64,000 nt of DNA, taken from contig NZ_CP030104.1 in NCBI RefSeq assembly GCF_003269425.1, forward strand, positions 1,111,501 through 1,175,500. Reading direction: 5' to 3'. Positions 27,642 to 36,693 of this stretch are shown one piece after another. A program made the position numbers and the translations under genes. The notes beneath the pieces were generated by a model. It made no database searches, had not been told where the DNA came from, and saw only the letters and a program-made list of their open reading frames with translations. Source of the DNA: Flagellimonas maritima. GTDB lineage: Bacteria > Bacteroidota > Bacteroidia > Flavobacteriales > Flavobacteriaceae. Position 1 is the first letter of the stretch, and every line of letters begins with the position of its first letter.

Positions 27642-27831
27642 TTTGTCTTTATAAAATTGAAGCTTTAAGATAACCATTATAAACTTTCAAATTGGCAAAA
27701 CACTATATTTGAAACTGATTTATAATAAAGTGAGCATACTTAAGCATAGCCTCCTTTTTTACATCAAAATATTGTAAAATTAAAAAACATACTCTTAAAG
27801 TGTTTTTGTTATCCGTAAGCATTAAGAATAA

Positions 27832-27860
27832 TTGTAGACCAATGCTAAAACTTATATTTA
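27832..27860 (+). promoter_or_regulatory. Promoter of the arsenosugar operon
   Basis: TTG (27832-27834), 18 nt, then TATATTTA (27853-27860), one mismatch to TAnnTTTG. The predicted start is about 10 nt before the TTG initiation codon at 27877, giving a nearly leaderless mRNA. Confidence 0.6.
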
Positions 27861-27876
27861 ACCAAATCAAAATAGC

Positions 27877-28500
27877 TTGAAAGAGAACCATAGCAACCTA
27901 CTCTTAATTTTTACCCGTAATCCAGAACTTGGTAAATGCAAAACCAGATTGGCCCATAAGATAGGTGATGAAGCTGCTTTGGATATCTATAGATTTTTAT
28001 TGGACCATACCGTTTCGGTAACACAAAGCCTCAATGCGGATAAATGGGTGCTTTACTCTGAAAAGATTTGGGAAAATGACATATGGGATGAAGAATCATA
28101 TCGAAAAAAGCTTCAAAAAGGAGATGATTTAGGGATCAGAATGGCAAATGCCTTTGAAGAGGGCTTTAATTTAGGTTTTGAAAAAATCATTGTAATTGGC
28201 AGTGACTTATACGACCTTTCTGAACAGGATTTGGAAAACGCTTTCAAGAAATTGGAAGACCATGACTTTGTCATAGGACCGGCAGAGGACGGTGGGTACT
28301 ACCTTTTGGGAATGACCACTTTTACCAATACGCCTTTTCAAAATAAAGAATGGGGCTCAGAAACCGTTTTAGCGGATACCTTAAAGGATTTGAACGGGGA
28401 AAACCTAGTTCAACTTTCCGTTAAGAACGATGTGGACCACTATGAGGATATAAAAAATATCAGGGCTTTTGAGCCTTTTTTAAAACATATCAAAGAATGA
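27877..28500 (+). CDS. TIGR04282-type arsenosugar glycosyltransferase (DUF2064)
   Basis: This is a nucleotide-diphospho-sugar transferase fold protein linked to arsenosugar synthesis. The 207 residues carry the DUF2064 signatures IFTRNPELGKCKTRLA near the start, VIGSDLYDLSEQDL mid-protein and the GPAEDGGYYLLGM motif near residue 135. The start codon is TTG: an in-frame TAA lies 18 bases upstream and no ATG precedes the conserved N-terminus. It overlaps the nucleoside phosphorylase gene by 4 bp (ATGA). The exact acceptor is unknown; attachment of the glycerol-type aglycone or sugar handling is proposed for the family. Confidence 0.88.
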   Translation: MKENHSNLLLIFTRNPELGKCKTRLAHKIGDEAALDIYRFLLDHTVSVTQSLNADKWVLYSEKIWENDIWDEESYRKKLQKGDDLGIRMANAFEEGFNLGFEKIIVIGSDLYDLSEQDLENAFKKLEDHDFVIGPAEDGGYYLLGMTTFTNTPFQNKEWGSETVLADTLKDLNGENLVQLSVKNDVDHYEDIKNIRAFEPFLKHIKE

Positions 28501-29312
28501 CCAAAAAACAACTTGAAGAGTCCGTAACATATTTAAAAAATAAAGGATTCGAAGCTCCTGAAATCGGCATTGTACTTGGCACAGGATTAGGGCAATTAGT
28601 AGACGAAATTGAAGATTCCATTGAAGCGCATTATAATCATATTCCCTATTTTCCATTAGCGACCGTTGAATTCCACTCTGGAAAACTAATTTATGGGACT
28701 ATCGCAAATAAAAAGGTAGTGGTCATGCAGGGGCGTTTTCACTTATATGAAGGTTATGATTTTTTGGACATAACCTATCCTATCCGTGTAATGCATCAAT
28801 TAGGAATTAAAAAATTATTCGTTTCCAATGCTGCGGGCGCCATCAACTTGGATTTTAAAAAGGGGGAGATAATGCTTATTGAGGACCATATCAACCTCCA
28901 GGGAGGTTCGCCATTAGCTTTTAAAAACGTTGCCGAATTTGGCGATAGGTTTGTAGATATGAGCGAACCCTACGATTTGGATATGCGTGAAAAGATAAGT
29001 GCAATTGCCAAAAAAGAGGGGATATTGATTAAAAAAGGCGTGTATGCCTCAGTAGTAGGACCACAATTGGAAACCAAAGCTGAATATCGAATGTTGAAAA
29101 TTTTAGGAGCAGATGCCGTAGGTATGAGTACGGTCCCAGAAGTAATTGTCGCGAATCATTTACGACTACCTATTGTAGCCGTATCTGTTTTGACCGATGA
29201 GTGCGACCCTGATAATCTTGAACCTGTCAACATTAAGGAAATTATTGAAATTGCGGGCAGGACAGAACCAAAAATGATACAATTGTTTAAAGAATTAATA
29301 CGAGAAATATGA
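28497..29312 (+). CDS. Purine-nucleoside phosphorylase
   Basis: This enzyme cleaves purine nucleosides with phosphate to free base and ribose 1-phosphate. The 271 residues match the trimeric PNP/MTAP family: IGIVLGTGLGQLVDEI phosphate site, EFHSGKLIYG, QGRFHLYEGY, SNAAGAINLDFKKGE, and GPQLETKAEYRML with the base-site segment SVLTDECDP. It overlaps both neighbours by 4 bp in the arsenosugar operon. The context suggests it removes adenine from the adenosyl-arsenical made by ArsS before glycosylation. That is inference; ordinary purine salvage is the alternative. Confidence 0.92.
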   Translation: MTKKQLEESVTYLKNKGFEAPEIGIVLGTGLGQLVDEIEDSIEAHYNHIPYFPLATVEFHSGKLIYGTIANKKVVVMQGRFHLYEGYDFLDITYPIRVMHQLGIKKLFVSNAAGAINLDFKKGEIMLIEDHINLQGGSPLAFKNVAEFGDRFVDMSEPYDLDMREKISAIAKKEGILIKKGVYASVVGPQLETKAEYRMLKILGADAVGMSTVPEVIVANHLRLPIVAVSVLTDECDPDNLEPVNIKEIIEIAGRTEPKMIQLFKELIREI

Positions 29313-30274
29313 GTTATCTAAACGCCACACAAGATTTGTACAAAGAAGCGGCACTTACCCCAGATGTAGGACTTTGTTGCACAACAAACCCCATTTGGCA
29401 ATTTCCAGGGCTTTCCATTCCAAAAATAATGCAAGAGATGAACTATGGCTGCGGAAGTACGGTATCTGCACAGGACCTTATCAATAATCCCAAGGTACTC
29501 TATGTCGGTGTAGGAGGTGGTATGGAACTTTTGCAGTTCTCCTATTTTTCAAGACAAAAAGCTGGTGTTATCGGTGTAGATTCGGTCAATGAGATGCTAG
29601 AGGCTTCCAGAAAAAATTTTAAAATTGCCGAGAAAGAGAATGAATGGTTCAATAGCGAATTTGTGGATTTGGTGAAAGGTGATGCACTTAATCTTCCCGT
29701 TGCGGATGAAAGTATTGATGTAGCGGCACAAAACTGCTTGTTCAACATTTTTAAGATGGAAGATTTAAAAAAAGCGGTTTCAGAAATGTATCGGGTGTTA
29801 AAACCCCATGGACGTCTGGTCATGAGCGATCCTACTTGTGAACAATCCATGAACGAAGAACTGAGAAATGATGACAGGCTAAGAGCACTTTGTCTTAGTG
29901 GCAGTATTCCCATTAAGGATTATGTAAAAGTATTGACAGATGCTGGTTTCGGCACCATTGAGATAAGAGCAAGAAAATCCTACAGGGTCTTGTCCCCCAA
30001 CCACTACCCAACGGATGAACTGATTTATATTGAATCGATTGAAATTGCAGCGATAAAAGACCCAATGCCAAAAGACGGGCCTTGTATATTTACGGGCAAA
30101 ACAGCCATTTATTATGGCGATGAAGAATATTTTGATGATGGTTTGGGCCACGTGCTACTTCAGAACCAACCTTTGGCTGTCTGCGATAAAACAGCAAAAG
30201 CACTTGGCAATGCATCGGACGAAATCCATATCAGTGAAAGCACATGGCACTACAATGGTGGGGGATGCTGTTAG
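29309..30274 (+). CDS. arsM: Arsenosugar-type arsenite methyltransferase ArsM
   Basis: ArsM transfers methyl groups from S-adenosylmethionine to trivalent arsenic. In this subgroup the dimethylated product feeds arsenosugar synthesis. The 321 residues open with a Cys-containing stretch (DVGLCCTTNPIWQFPG, YGCGSTVS). A class I SAM domain follows (VLYVGVGGGMELL, SDPTCEQSMN). The C-terminus carries further Cys residues, including the terminal GGGCC. The Cys pairs are consistent with As(III) ligands. It is coupled by a 4 bp overlap to the nucleoside phosphorylase gene. Confidence 0.92.
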   Translation: MSYLNATQDLYKEAALTPDVGLCCTTNPIWQFPGLSIPKIMQEMNYGCGSTVSAQDLINNPKVLYVGVGGGMELLQFSYFSRQKAGVIGVDSVNEMLEASRKNFKIAEKENEWFNSEFVDLVKGDALNLPVADESIDVAAQNCLFNIFKMEDLKKAVSEMYRVLKPHGRLVMSDPTCEQSMNEELRNDDRLRALCLSGSIPIKDYVKVLTDAGFGTIEIRARKSYRVLSPNHYPTDELIYIESIEIAAIKDPMPKDGPCIFTGKTAIYYGDEEYFDDGLGHVLLQNQPLAVCDKTAKALGNASDEIHISESTWHYNGGGCC

Positions 30275-30353
30275 TTTTTTAAGACCTTTTGAAAGGTTGG
30301 ATTGCTTTTTATGACTATTTACTAAAGTAATAACCGATTCTAAAAATCTGCCC

Positions 30354-31100
30354 ATGAATTTCGTCCTAAATCTTTTCTTTGGATTTCTTTTGATGTCGTG
30401 CAATGGAACCTTGGAAGCAAAATCAAGTAAAAACCTTAATACGGAAACTGTTTTGCCGGACCATGATTTTTGGGATCAATTACTAAAGAAGTATGTTGAT
30501 GAAGAAGGAAATGTAAACTATACAGGATTTAAAAATAACGTTGCTGACCTAAATGTTTATTTGGAAACACTGGCACAAAACCCACCTTCATCCTCTTGGG
30601 GCAAGAATGAAAAGCTTGCCTACTACATCAACCTGTACAATGCTGCAACCGTAAAATTAATTGTTGATAATTACCCCTTGAAAAGCATCAAGGACATTCC
30701 GAACCGATGGGAAAAAGAATGGATTTCCATTGGCGGCGAAACAACATCCTTGAATGATATTGAACATAAAATACTGCGTAAAATGAACGAACCCCGAATT
30801 CATTTTGCCATCAATTGCGCATCAGAATCGTGTCCAAAACTACTTAATACAGCGTTCAAAGCTCAAAATATTGAAAAATTACTTTCAAAAGCAACGGTAG
30901 ATTTTGTAAATGATAAAAAACGAAATCGTTTTGAAAATGAAACAGCAGAACTTTCAAGAATTTTTAAGTGGTTCAAAAGTGATTTTACAAAAAAAACCTC
31001 ACTACTGGAATATATAAATGTCTATCTGGATAATCCCATTGACAAAAATGCAAAAGTTGAATATTTGGATTATGATTGGAGCCTAAATGAAACAAAGTAA
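30354..31100 (+). CDS. DUF547 lipoprotein-like protein of the arsenosugar operon
   Basis: The 248-residue product has an N-terminal signal with a lipobox-like LMSCNG (Cys near residue 16), so it is probably exported. DUF547 features are the YYINLYNAATVKLIVDNYP stretch, the Trp-rich RWEKEWISIGG, LNDIEHKILR and the INCASESCPKLL motif, which holds two Cys. The fold may be cysteine-peptidase-like, but no activity is proven. It overlaps the TIGR04283 gene by 14 bp. DUF547 proteins recur in such operons, so a role in arsenosugar export or modification is conceivable. Confidence 0.85.
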   Translation: MNFVLNLFFGFLLMSCNGTLEAKSSKNLNTETVLPDHDFWDQLLKKYVDEEGNVNYTGFKNNVADLNVYLETLAQNPPSSSWGKNEKLAYYINLYNAATVKLIVDNYPLKSIKDIPNRWEKEWISIGGETTSLNDIEHKILRKMNEPRIHFAINCASESCPKLLNTAFKAQNIEKLLSKATVDFVNDKKRNRFENETAELSRIFKWFKSDFTKKTSLLEYINVYLDNPIDKNAKVEYLDYDWSLNETK

Positions 31101-31794
31101 TGCGGTTAAAATCAGCATAATAATTCCTGTATTGAATGAGGAAGCGTATCTTGGGAAGTTGCTAAAACATATATCCAAGACGAGCAGTCCAAAGAAAATT
31201 ATGGAAGTAATCTGCGTTGATGGGGGGAGTGTGGACAAAACTGTGGATGTCATAAATCGACATGGAGCAAAGGTGGTGCATTCCAAAAAAGGGCGCGCCA
31301 GACAAATGAACCTTGGGGCAAAACAGGCCAAAGGCGAGATTCTCTATTTTTTACATGCAGATACATTAACTCCAAAGGATTTTGACCGACAAATTTTAAA
31401 TGCTGTCGAACAGGGCCATGAATCTGGATGTTTTAGAATGCGATTCGATACTAAAAATCCTATACTACGTTTTTTTGCGTGGATGTCCAAAATAAACCAT
31501 ACCCTCTGCAGGGGAGGTGATCAATCCTTATTTATCAAAAAACATGTATTTAATAAAACCAAAGGATTTAATGAGGACTATCTAATTTATGAGGATACGG
31601 AATTTATACAACGTCTCTATCAACAAACAAAGTTTAAGATTCTATCGGATTACGTCATTACATCAGCTAGAAAATATAGGGAGCAGGGATGGCTCAAAGT
31701 CCAATTCCACTTTGCCATGATTCATTTAAAGAATTACTTTGGAGCCAGTCCGGAAGATCTATATCGTTACTACCACAAGAATATTTTATCCTAA
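31087..31794 (+). CDS. TIGR04283-type arsenosugar glycosyltransferase (GT2)
   Basis: This GT2 glycosyltransferase of 235 residues belongs to the arsenosugar-associated group. It starts ISIIIPVLNEEAYLGKLL. The nucleotide-sugar Asp motifs are CVDGGSVDKT and LHADTLTP, and the acceptor-side motif is GGDQSLFIKKHVF, with YEDTEFIQRL close to the end of the fold. There is no membrane segment. It overlaps the DUF547 gene by 14 bp and ends the operon; the following 216 bp hold a repeat-like GTCGAGTGCAGTCTAGAC at 31851-31868 and no gene. Confidence 0.9.
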   Translation: MKQSNAVKISIIIPVLNEEAYLGKLLKHISKTSSPKKIMEVICVDGGSVDKTVDVINRHGAKVVHSKKGRARQMNLGAKQAKGEILYFLHADTLTPKDFDRQILNAVEQGHESGCFRMRFDTKNPILRFFAWMSKINHTLCRGGDQSLFIKKHVFNKTKGFNEDYLIYEDTEFIQRLYQQTKFKILSDYVITSARKYREQGWLKVQFHFAMIHLKNYFGASPEDLYRYYHKNILS

Positions 31795-32010
31795 TGTTAC
31801 TTTGATAGCTTTCAAGCTTAAACTTTATAATGATTACTTAAGATTGTCAGGTCGAGTGCAGTCTAGACCCTTTCGGTTTATTAGTATTTTACTACCTTAT
31901 GACTGTGCCTTTCTACCAAGAAAGCCAGGCTCAAGGAGCCATTGTTTTATAGGCTTTATTCAATTGACAACGGATTTTGAATTTAACCTATGTTAACCTA
32001 ATTTCATATC

Positions 32011-32916
32011 ATGAACATAAAAAATAGCTTATTTATTCTTTTTGTCCTGGTACTACTCATCGGCTGCAAAGAAAACGAGAAAAAAATAATGCCTATCGCC
32101 AAAGAGCCCGCCGAATCAAAAGAAATGGCGAAAGTGCCTTTAGGATGGGTCGAGAAACGAGTATCCAATGCTAAGCGTAAACTGACCTCTACAGAAGCAG
32201 GTAAAATTGTCTGGAATGCCATGGAGGCACATGGAGGTCTTGAGAAATGGTATAATAATGGCCCTATAACTTTCAGGTTCAACTATCAACCTTTGGATGG
32301 GAGTACTCCAAGGGACACTTATCAAGCAATAGATACTTGGAGAAGCAGGGCACGGCATTACCAAGCAGGTGATTCCACACTTCAATACGGGTGGAATGGA
32401 GAAAAACCTTGGGCAATAGCAAAGGACAGTACCTCTTTTGCGTATAATACCAGATTTTGGTCGCTTACGCCCTATTTTTTTATGGCCCAGCCCTTTGTAT
32501 TGGACGGTGATGGCGTGAACTTGGAACTGTTGCCCCAAAGAACAATGGATGGTGAATTACAGGATATCGTAAAAGTTACATTTGATGCTGGAACAGGTGA
32601 TGCGCCCGACGATTATTATGTGCTTCATTTCAATACAGAATCCCATCGATTGGAGGTTATTCGATATATTGTTTCCTATCCTGGTTATTTTGAAAAAGGC
32701 AAACACCTTCCAGAAAAATTCATGACTTTACATGGGGAACAAACCGTTCAAGGGATTTTGTTCCCAGAAAGCTATAAGACCCATTGGTTAAGCGAGGATG
32801 AATCGGCAGGCGAGCATATAACCGATATCACCTTAAGCGATATTGAATTTAAGCCAGAACTGGAATCCGATTATTTCAGCATTCCAAGTAAAGCCAAGAT
32901 AATGGAAGGGCTTTAA
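32011..32916 (+). CDS. Lipoprotein of LolA/outer-membrane-sorting-like type, DUF6503-like
   Basis: The 301-residue product has a lipoprotein signal (LVLLIGCKEN, Cys at residue 19). After a Lys/Glu-rich linker, a region with AHGGLEKWYNNGPITFRFNY and many beta strands follows, as in DUF6503-type proteins. These resemble LolA-like beta half-barrels. The annotation is from general style rather than a clear motif. Its stop is 1 bp from the convergent LysM gene end. No partner genes are evident; it may be an outer-membrane lipoprotein. Confidence 0.7.
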   Translation: MNIKNSLFILFVLVLLIGCKENEKKIMPIAKEPAESKEMAKVPLGWVEKRVSNAKRKLTSTEAGKIVWNAMEAHGGLEKWYNNGPITFRFNYQPLDGSTPRDTYQAIDTWRSRARHYQAGDSTLQYGWNGEKPWAIAKDSTSFAYNTRFWSLTPYFFMAQPFVLDGDGVNLELLPQRTMDGELQDIVKVTFDAGTGDAPDDYYVLHFNTESHRLEVIRYIVSYPGYFEKGKHLPEKFMTLHGEQTVQGILFPESYKTHWLSEDESAGEHITDITLSDIEFKPELESDYFSIPSKAKIMEGL

Positions 32917-32917
32917 A

Positions 32918-33850
32918 TCAATCCTCAATTTCAAGATCGGCATAGTCCTTAAGAATGCCATTGGCAATCAAATCACTAAAGGATTCTTTGTCAGAGCGTA
33001 CAGAAATAACGCCTTTACCTGAATATTTGGAATTATTTTCTATCATCAATAGACTTACTGCTGGCAGCGTGTTTTTGGCTAGATAAAGGCTATGCTTATC
33101 TTTAAAAATCATGTCCACGTCTTCAAATGAACTGTTGGAAACACTGTGTTTTTTAAATATATTCTGAATATTGTTGGCAAACCTTTGGCCTTGGTCACTC
33201 TTTGCGTGGTGGTACACCGCTACCTTTACATCCCCCTCAGCAATCAAACCGTTGGCCTCAATGATTAAGAGTCGCTGATACTTGCCCGAATGTTGCAGGT
33301 AGTGTTTGTTGATGGTTTCCACATACCATCCCATTTTGTCAAGTTCTGTGGAAAGAACATCGGCCTTTTTGTCCATAGAGTCGGCACCAATGATAAAGAC
33401 CTTCGCCCCGTGGACCAAAAGTTCGGCAGCTAAATTTTTGGTTATTTCATTTACAAAATCATTATTATTGGTAGATTTTGCTTCGGGTATCAAATAATAT
33501 ACAGCATCGACCAATTTACTGCTCTTGTGGGACATTGTGGAAAGCTCCGAGTTGAAAATTGGGCTTTCCTTTTTTTCTGATGAACCGATTCTAACCCCTG
33601 TTTTCTTAAATGAATCCAATGCCATGGGAATTAGGTATTCTTTACCCACTTGCAGCTTACTGCCATCTTTAATATTCTTTGCATTGAGAATTATAAATTC
33701 TTCGTAATATTTAACAGGATCCAATCCCTGTTTTCTAAGTATGGAGAAAATCCCATCCCCTTGTTCGGCAACTACGGGGTAATTCTTTTCTTGGGCTACC
33801 AGTAAAGAAAATACACCTGCCCATAACAATAATGTTAGCATTGATTTCAT
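32918..33850 (-). CDS. Secreted LysM-like protein with degenerate amidase-like tail
   Basis: The 310-residue product has a signal peptide (to about residue 19, SLLVAQEK). A LysM-like domain follows at about 25-75 (YPVVAEQGDGIFSILRKQGL ... LQVGKEYLIP). The rest (about 110-310) follows the order of an N-acetylmuramoyl-L-alanine amidase_3 domain, including a final PAVSLLMIENNSKYSGKG region. It lacks the zinc-binding DPGHGG, Glu and later His motifs, so enzymatic activity is doubtful. It may be a peptidoglycan-binding or regulatory pseudo-enzyme. It is convergent with the preceding lipoprotein gene. Confidence 0.65.
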   Translation of the reverse strand: MKSMLTLLLWAGVFSLLVAQEKNYPVVAEQGDGIFSILRKQGLDPVKYYEEFIILNAKNIKDGSKLQVGKEYLIPMALDSFKKTGVRIGSSEKKESPIFNSELSTMSHKSSKLVDAVYYLIPEAKSTNNNDFVNEITKNLAAELLVHGAKVFIIGADSMDKKADVLSTELDKMGWYVETINKHYLQHSGKYQRLLIIEANGLIAEGDVKVAVYHHAKSDQGQRFANNIQNIFKKHSVSNSSFEDVDMIFKDKHSLYLAKNTLPAVSLLMIENNSKYSGKGVISVRSDKESFSDLIANGILKDYADLEIED

Positions 33851-33993
33851 AATAGAATAAAGTTATGTGAGGGATGCCTTACGAAGGTCTTAAAAATTTT
33901 ACGAAATTCTCTTAAAATGTATCAAAAATATTGTCCTATACCAAAAACAACATTTGCAAATATTTGATATGAATGAATAAGCAGTACTATTTG

Positions 33994-34998
33994 CTATTTA
34001 AATTTGGTGAAATTTTTATAAATAACAGTTTCGGCAGGTTTGTTCTGTGGAGTAAAACGATTATCCATTGCACCGCCAGATTCGGAATGATTAATAAACC
34101 ATTTCCAGACGAAGCCCCCGGCAAACCAATCTTCATTCCAGAATTCTTCAAAAATGACCTTTGTGGCATCCGCTTGGGCATCAAGGTTTACTTCCATATT
34201 ATTCCTATCCACCAGCCACGGTTTTTTTGCAGTATAATCCATGCTTCTGTATCCAAATTCCGTAAAAAGAATCGGTCTATCATTTTTCTCCGATAAAGCG
34301 ATTAGTTTGGTTTTCCAAGGCTGCCATCCAGATTTTAGTTCCTCAATTGTAGGAAAACGTTCTTCGGACAATGGAAAGTAAGCGTCCACTCCTATATAAT
34401 CCAGTTCTTTCCAAAAGGGTGTTCTTACATATTCGTCCCAATTTGCGGCGTAGGTAAGCCTCCCTTTATATACCTTTCTTATCTGCTCAATCAGCATTGG
34501 CCAATATCTCGGTCTATTCTTTACGAATTCCTCCAATTCGGTACCAATACAGTAAATCTCGGTTTTGGTTTCTTCGGCGAGCACCGCATAGGTTAGAATA
34601 AAATCGCTATAGGATTCTTCAAGGGTTTTCCAATCTTCATCGGAATTCATGGCCATATCTCCCGTAAATTCGCCCCTCCATATCCAAATTTGGGGCTTCA
34701 GCATTATTTTAATGCCATTTTTTTGCAAGAGTTCTATATATTGTTTAGCCCCGCGCCTTGTTTCTCCGTACCATTGTCTATCGGTATCAAAAATAATGTT
34801 TGGTGAATTTAGGTCTCTGGCAAAACCAAAAGGCATTATAGCTACGTAGTTGGCATTTGTACGAAGAACGGGTTCCACGTGTTCTTGTTTCACTTCTTCG
34901 CGTGAGCCTACAAAACTCAATCCGTTTATCTTCTCTTCTTTTTGACTATTGCAGGAAAACTGAAGCAAGCATAAGCAAAAGAGCCCTAATCTTTTCAT
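33994..34998 (-). CDS. GH113-like beta-mannanase lipoprotein
   Basis: The product is a likely surface or periplasmic glycoside hydrolase with a TIM barrel. The start at 34998 (MKRLGLFCLCLLQFSC) gives a lipoprotein signal; the frame from 35013 adds five residues. Motifs fit GH113 beta-mannanases: KIMLKPQIWIWRGEF, the acid/base Glu in CIGTELEEF, the DYIGVDAYFPL strand and the nucleophile Glu in LFTEFGYRS. The mature length of about 315 fits one catalytic domain. The substrate may be mannan or a related beta-glycan. Confidence 0.85.
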   Translation of the reverse strand: MKRLGLFCLCLLQFSCNSQKEEKINGLSFVGSREEVKQEHVEPVLRTNANYVAIMPFGFARDLNSPNIIFDTDRQWYGETRRGAKQYIELLQKNGIKIMLKPQIWIWRGEFTGDMAMNSDEDWKTLEESYSDFILTYAVLAEETKTEIYCIGTELEEFVKNRPRYWPMLIEQIRKVYKGRLTYAANWDEYVRTPFWKELDYIGVDAYFPLSEERFPTIEELKSGWQPWKTKLIALSEKNDRPILFTEFGYRSMDYTAKKPWLVDRNNMEVNLDAQADATKVIFEEFWNEDWFAGGFVWKWFINHSESGGAMDNRFTPQNKPAETVIYKNFTKFK

Positions 34999-35268
34999 AA
35001 TTCTAAAGGTCAAGGTTCTAAGGTAATATTTTACAGATCAAGAATTTATGGACGTTGTTCAAAAAAACTTATTGAACAGGAAAAATTTTGGTTATAGGGA
35101 AAATTTAAAAACTCCTAATGTCTGGGCATAAACCTCGGTAAGATTTTCTGTGCCGAATTAGAAAGGTATAAACGGCATGATAATGAATTTAAAATCTATC
35201 TAAATTAGATTCTTGTGTTAAGTTCCTATATTTAAGGACGACACATAATCCATAACCAATAAAATCCA

Positions 35269-36630
35269 ATGGAGAATATTGTTATTATAGGAAATGGGAT
35301 TGCAGGCGTTTCGGCCGCAAGACATATTCGAAAACTTTCCGATAAAAGAATCATTATAATTTCTGCTGAAACGGATTATTTCTTCTCAAGAACCGCGCTC
35401 ATGTACGTATATATGGGGCATATGAAGTTTGAACACATCCAACCTTATGAAAATTGGTTTTGGGAAAAGAATAGGATAGAGCTGGTCAGAGGTTACGTGA
35501 CCCATGTGCAACCCCAAGAGAAACAGTTGTTGATTGATGGCTCAAGAGCCATACAATATGATAAATTGATAATCGCCACCGGATCCAAACCCAATAAGTT
35601 TGGTTGGCCAGGCCAAGATTTACATGGTGTACAAGGATTATACTCCAAACAAGACCTGGACTTATTGGAGGTGAATGCACCAAATAAAGAAACCTGTAAA
35701 AGAGCCGTAATCGTTGGTGGCGGCCTTATTGGAATTGAATTGGCGGAAATGCTACGAAGCCGAGATATTCCAGTGACTTTTTTGGTACGGGAAAACAGCT
35801 TTTGGAACGGTGTTCTTCCCAAAGGGGAATCGCAACTCATCAATGAACATATCAAAGAGCATCATATTGATTTACGACTTGCTACAAACTTAAAAGAAAT
35901 TGTAGCGGACGAGAACGGAAAAGTCAAATCGGTGATTATTGCAGAAACGGGAGAAGAAATTCCATGCGATATGGTCGGCCTTACGGCTGGAGTGACTCCT
36001 AATATTGACTTTCTAAAAGATTCAGGAATTGAATTAGGTCGTGGTGTAAAAGTGAATCGATTTTTAGAGACCAATATAGTGGATGTTTACGCTATAGGGG
36101 ATTGTGCAGAACAACATGAAGCTATTGGTAATAGAAGACCTATAGAAGCAGTTTGGTACACAGGTAGAATGATGGGGGAAACCGTTGCACAGACCATTTG
36201 TGGAAACAGGATTGAATACAAACCGGGACATTGGTTCAATTCTGCCAAATTTTTGGATATCGAATACCAAACCTACGGGTGGGTTTTTTCCGAAAGGAAC
36301 AAAAAAGAACATGAAGAACACTTTCACTGGAGACATGCTGCCGAGAAATTATGCGTAACAATGGCTTTTGATAAGGACAGTCATCAATTCTTGGGCATAA
36401 ATACCTTCGGTATACGCATGCGTCACGAGGTTTTTGATAGATGGTTGACCGAGAAAAGAAAGATTGATTATGTCATTGAGCATTTACAAGATGCCAATTT
36501 TGACCCGGAATTCTATAAGAACTACGAGCACGAAATCGTATCAAAATTCAATGCTGATTTTGGAAAATCCATCAAACCAAAAAGGAAAAGTATTAAACGT
36601 ATTTTCAATTTAAAACCTCAACATCACTAA
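35269..36630 (+). CDS. FAD/NAD(P)-dependent oxidoreductase (NirB/rubredoxin reductase-like)
   Basis: This is a flavoprotein that likely moves electrons from NAD(P)H to a partner. The 453 residues open with the FAD site IIGNGIAGVSAARHIRK. A second dinucleotide-binding motif AVIVGGGLIGIELAEM is near residue 145, and the FAD-end motif VYAIGDCAEQHE near 270. A C-terminal extension of about 100 residues may bind a partner. It precedes a membrane polyferredoxin gene by 63 bp, so the pair probably forms an electron-transfer unit. The target is not shown. Confidence 0.88.
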   Translation: MENIVIIGNGIAGVSAARHIRKLSDKRIIIISAETDYFFSRTALMYVYMGHMKFEHIQPYENWFWEKNRIELVRGYVTHVQPQEKQLLIDGSRAIQYDKLIIATGSKPNKFGWPGQDLHGVQGLYSKQDLDLLEVNAPNKETCKRAVIVGGGLIGIELAEMLRSRDIPVTFLVRENSFWNGVLPKGESQLINEHIKEHHIDLRLATNLKEIVADENGKVKSVIIAETGEEIPCDMVGLTAGVTPNIDFLKDSGIELGRGVKVNRFLETNIVDVYAIGDCAEQHEAIGNRRPIEAVWYTGRMMGETVAQTICGNRIEYKPGHWFNSAKFLDIEYQTYGWVFSERNKKEHEEHFHWRHAAEKLCVTMAFDKDSHQFLGINTFGIRMRHEVFDRWLTEKRKIDYVIEHLQDANFDPEFYKNYEHEIVSKFNADFGKSIKPKRKSIKRIFNLKPQHH

Positions 36631-36643
36631 ACGATAATAATAG

Positions 36644-36686
36644 ATTTGAATTTGACATTTGAGCTTGAATTTGAAACTTGAACTTA
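36644..36686. repeat. TTGAATTTGA-type intergenic repeat
   Basis: The short gap between the flavoprotein and polyferredoxin genes contains TTTGAATTTGACATTTGAGC and TTGAATTTGAAACTTGAAC, of the same word style as 3450-3609 and 48452-48565. Confidence 0.55.
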
Positions 36687-36693
36687 AAAAAAT

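Noticed and set aside
35227..35234. TATATTTA ahead of the FAD oxidoreductase as a promoter
   Set aside because: There is no TTG at proper spacing (only TTA), so the site is too weak to list.
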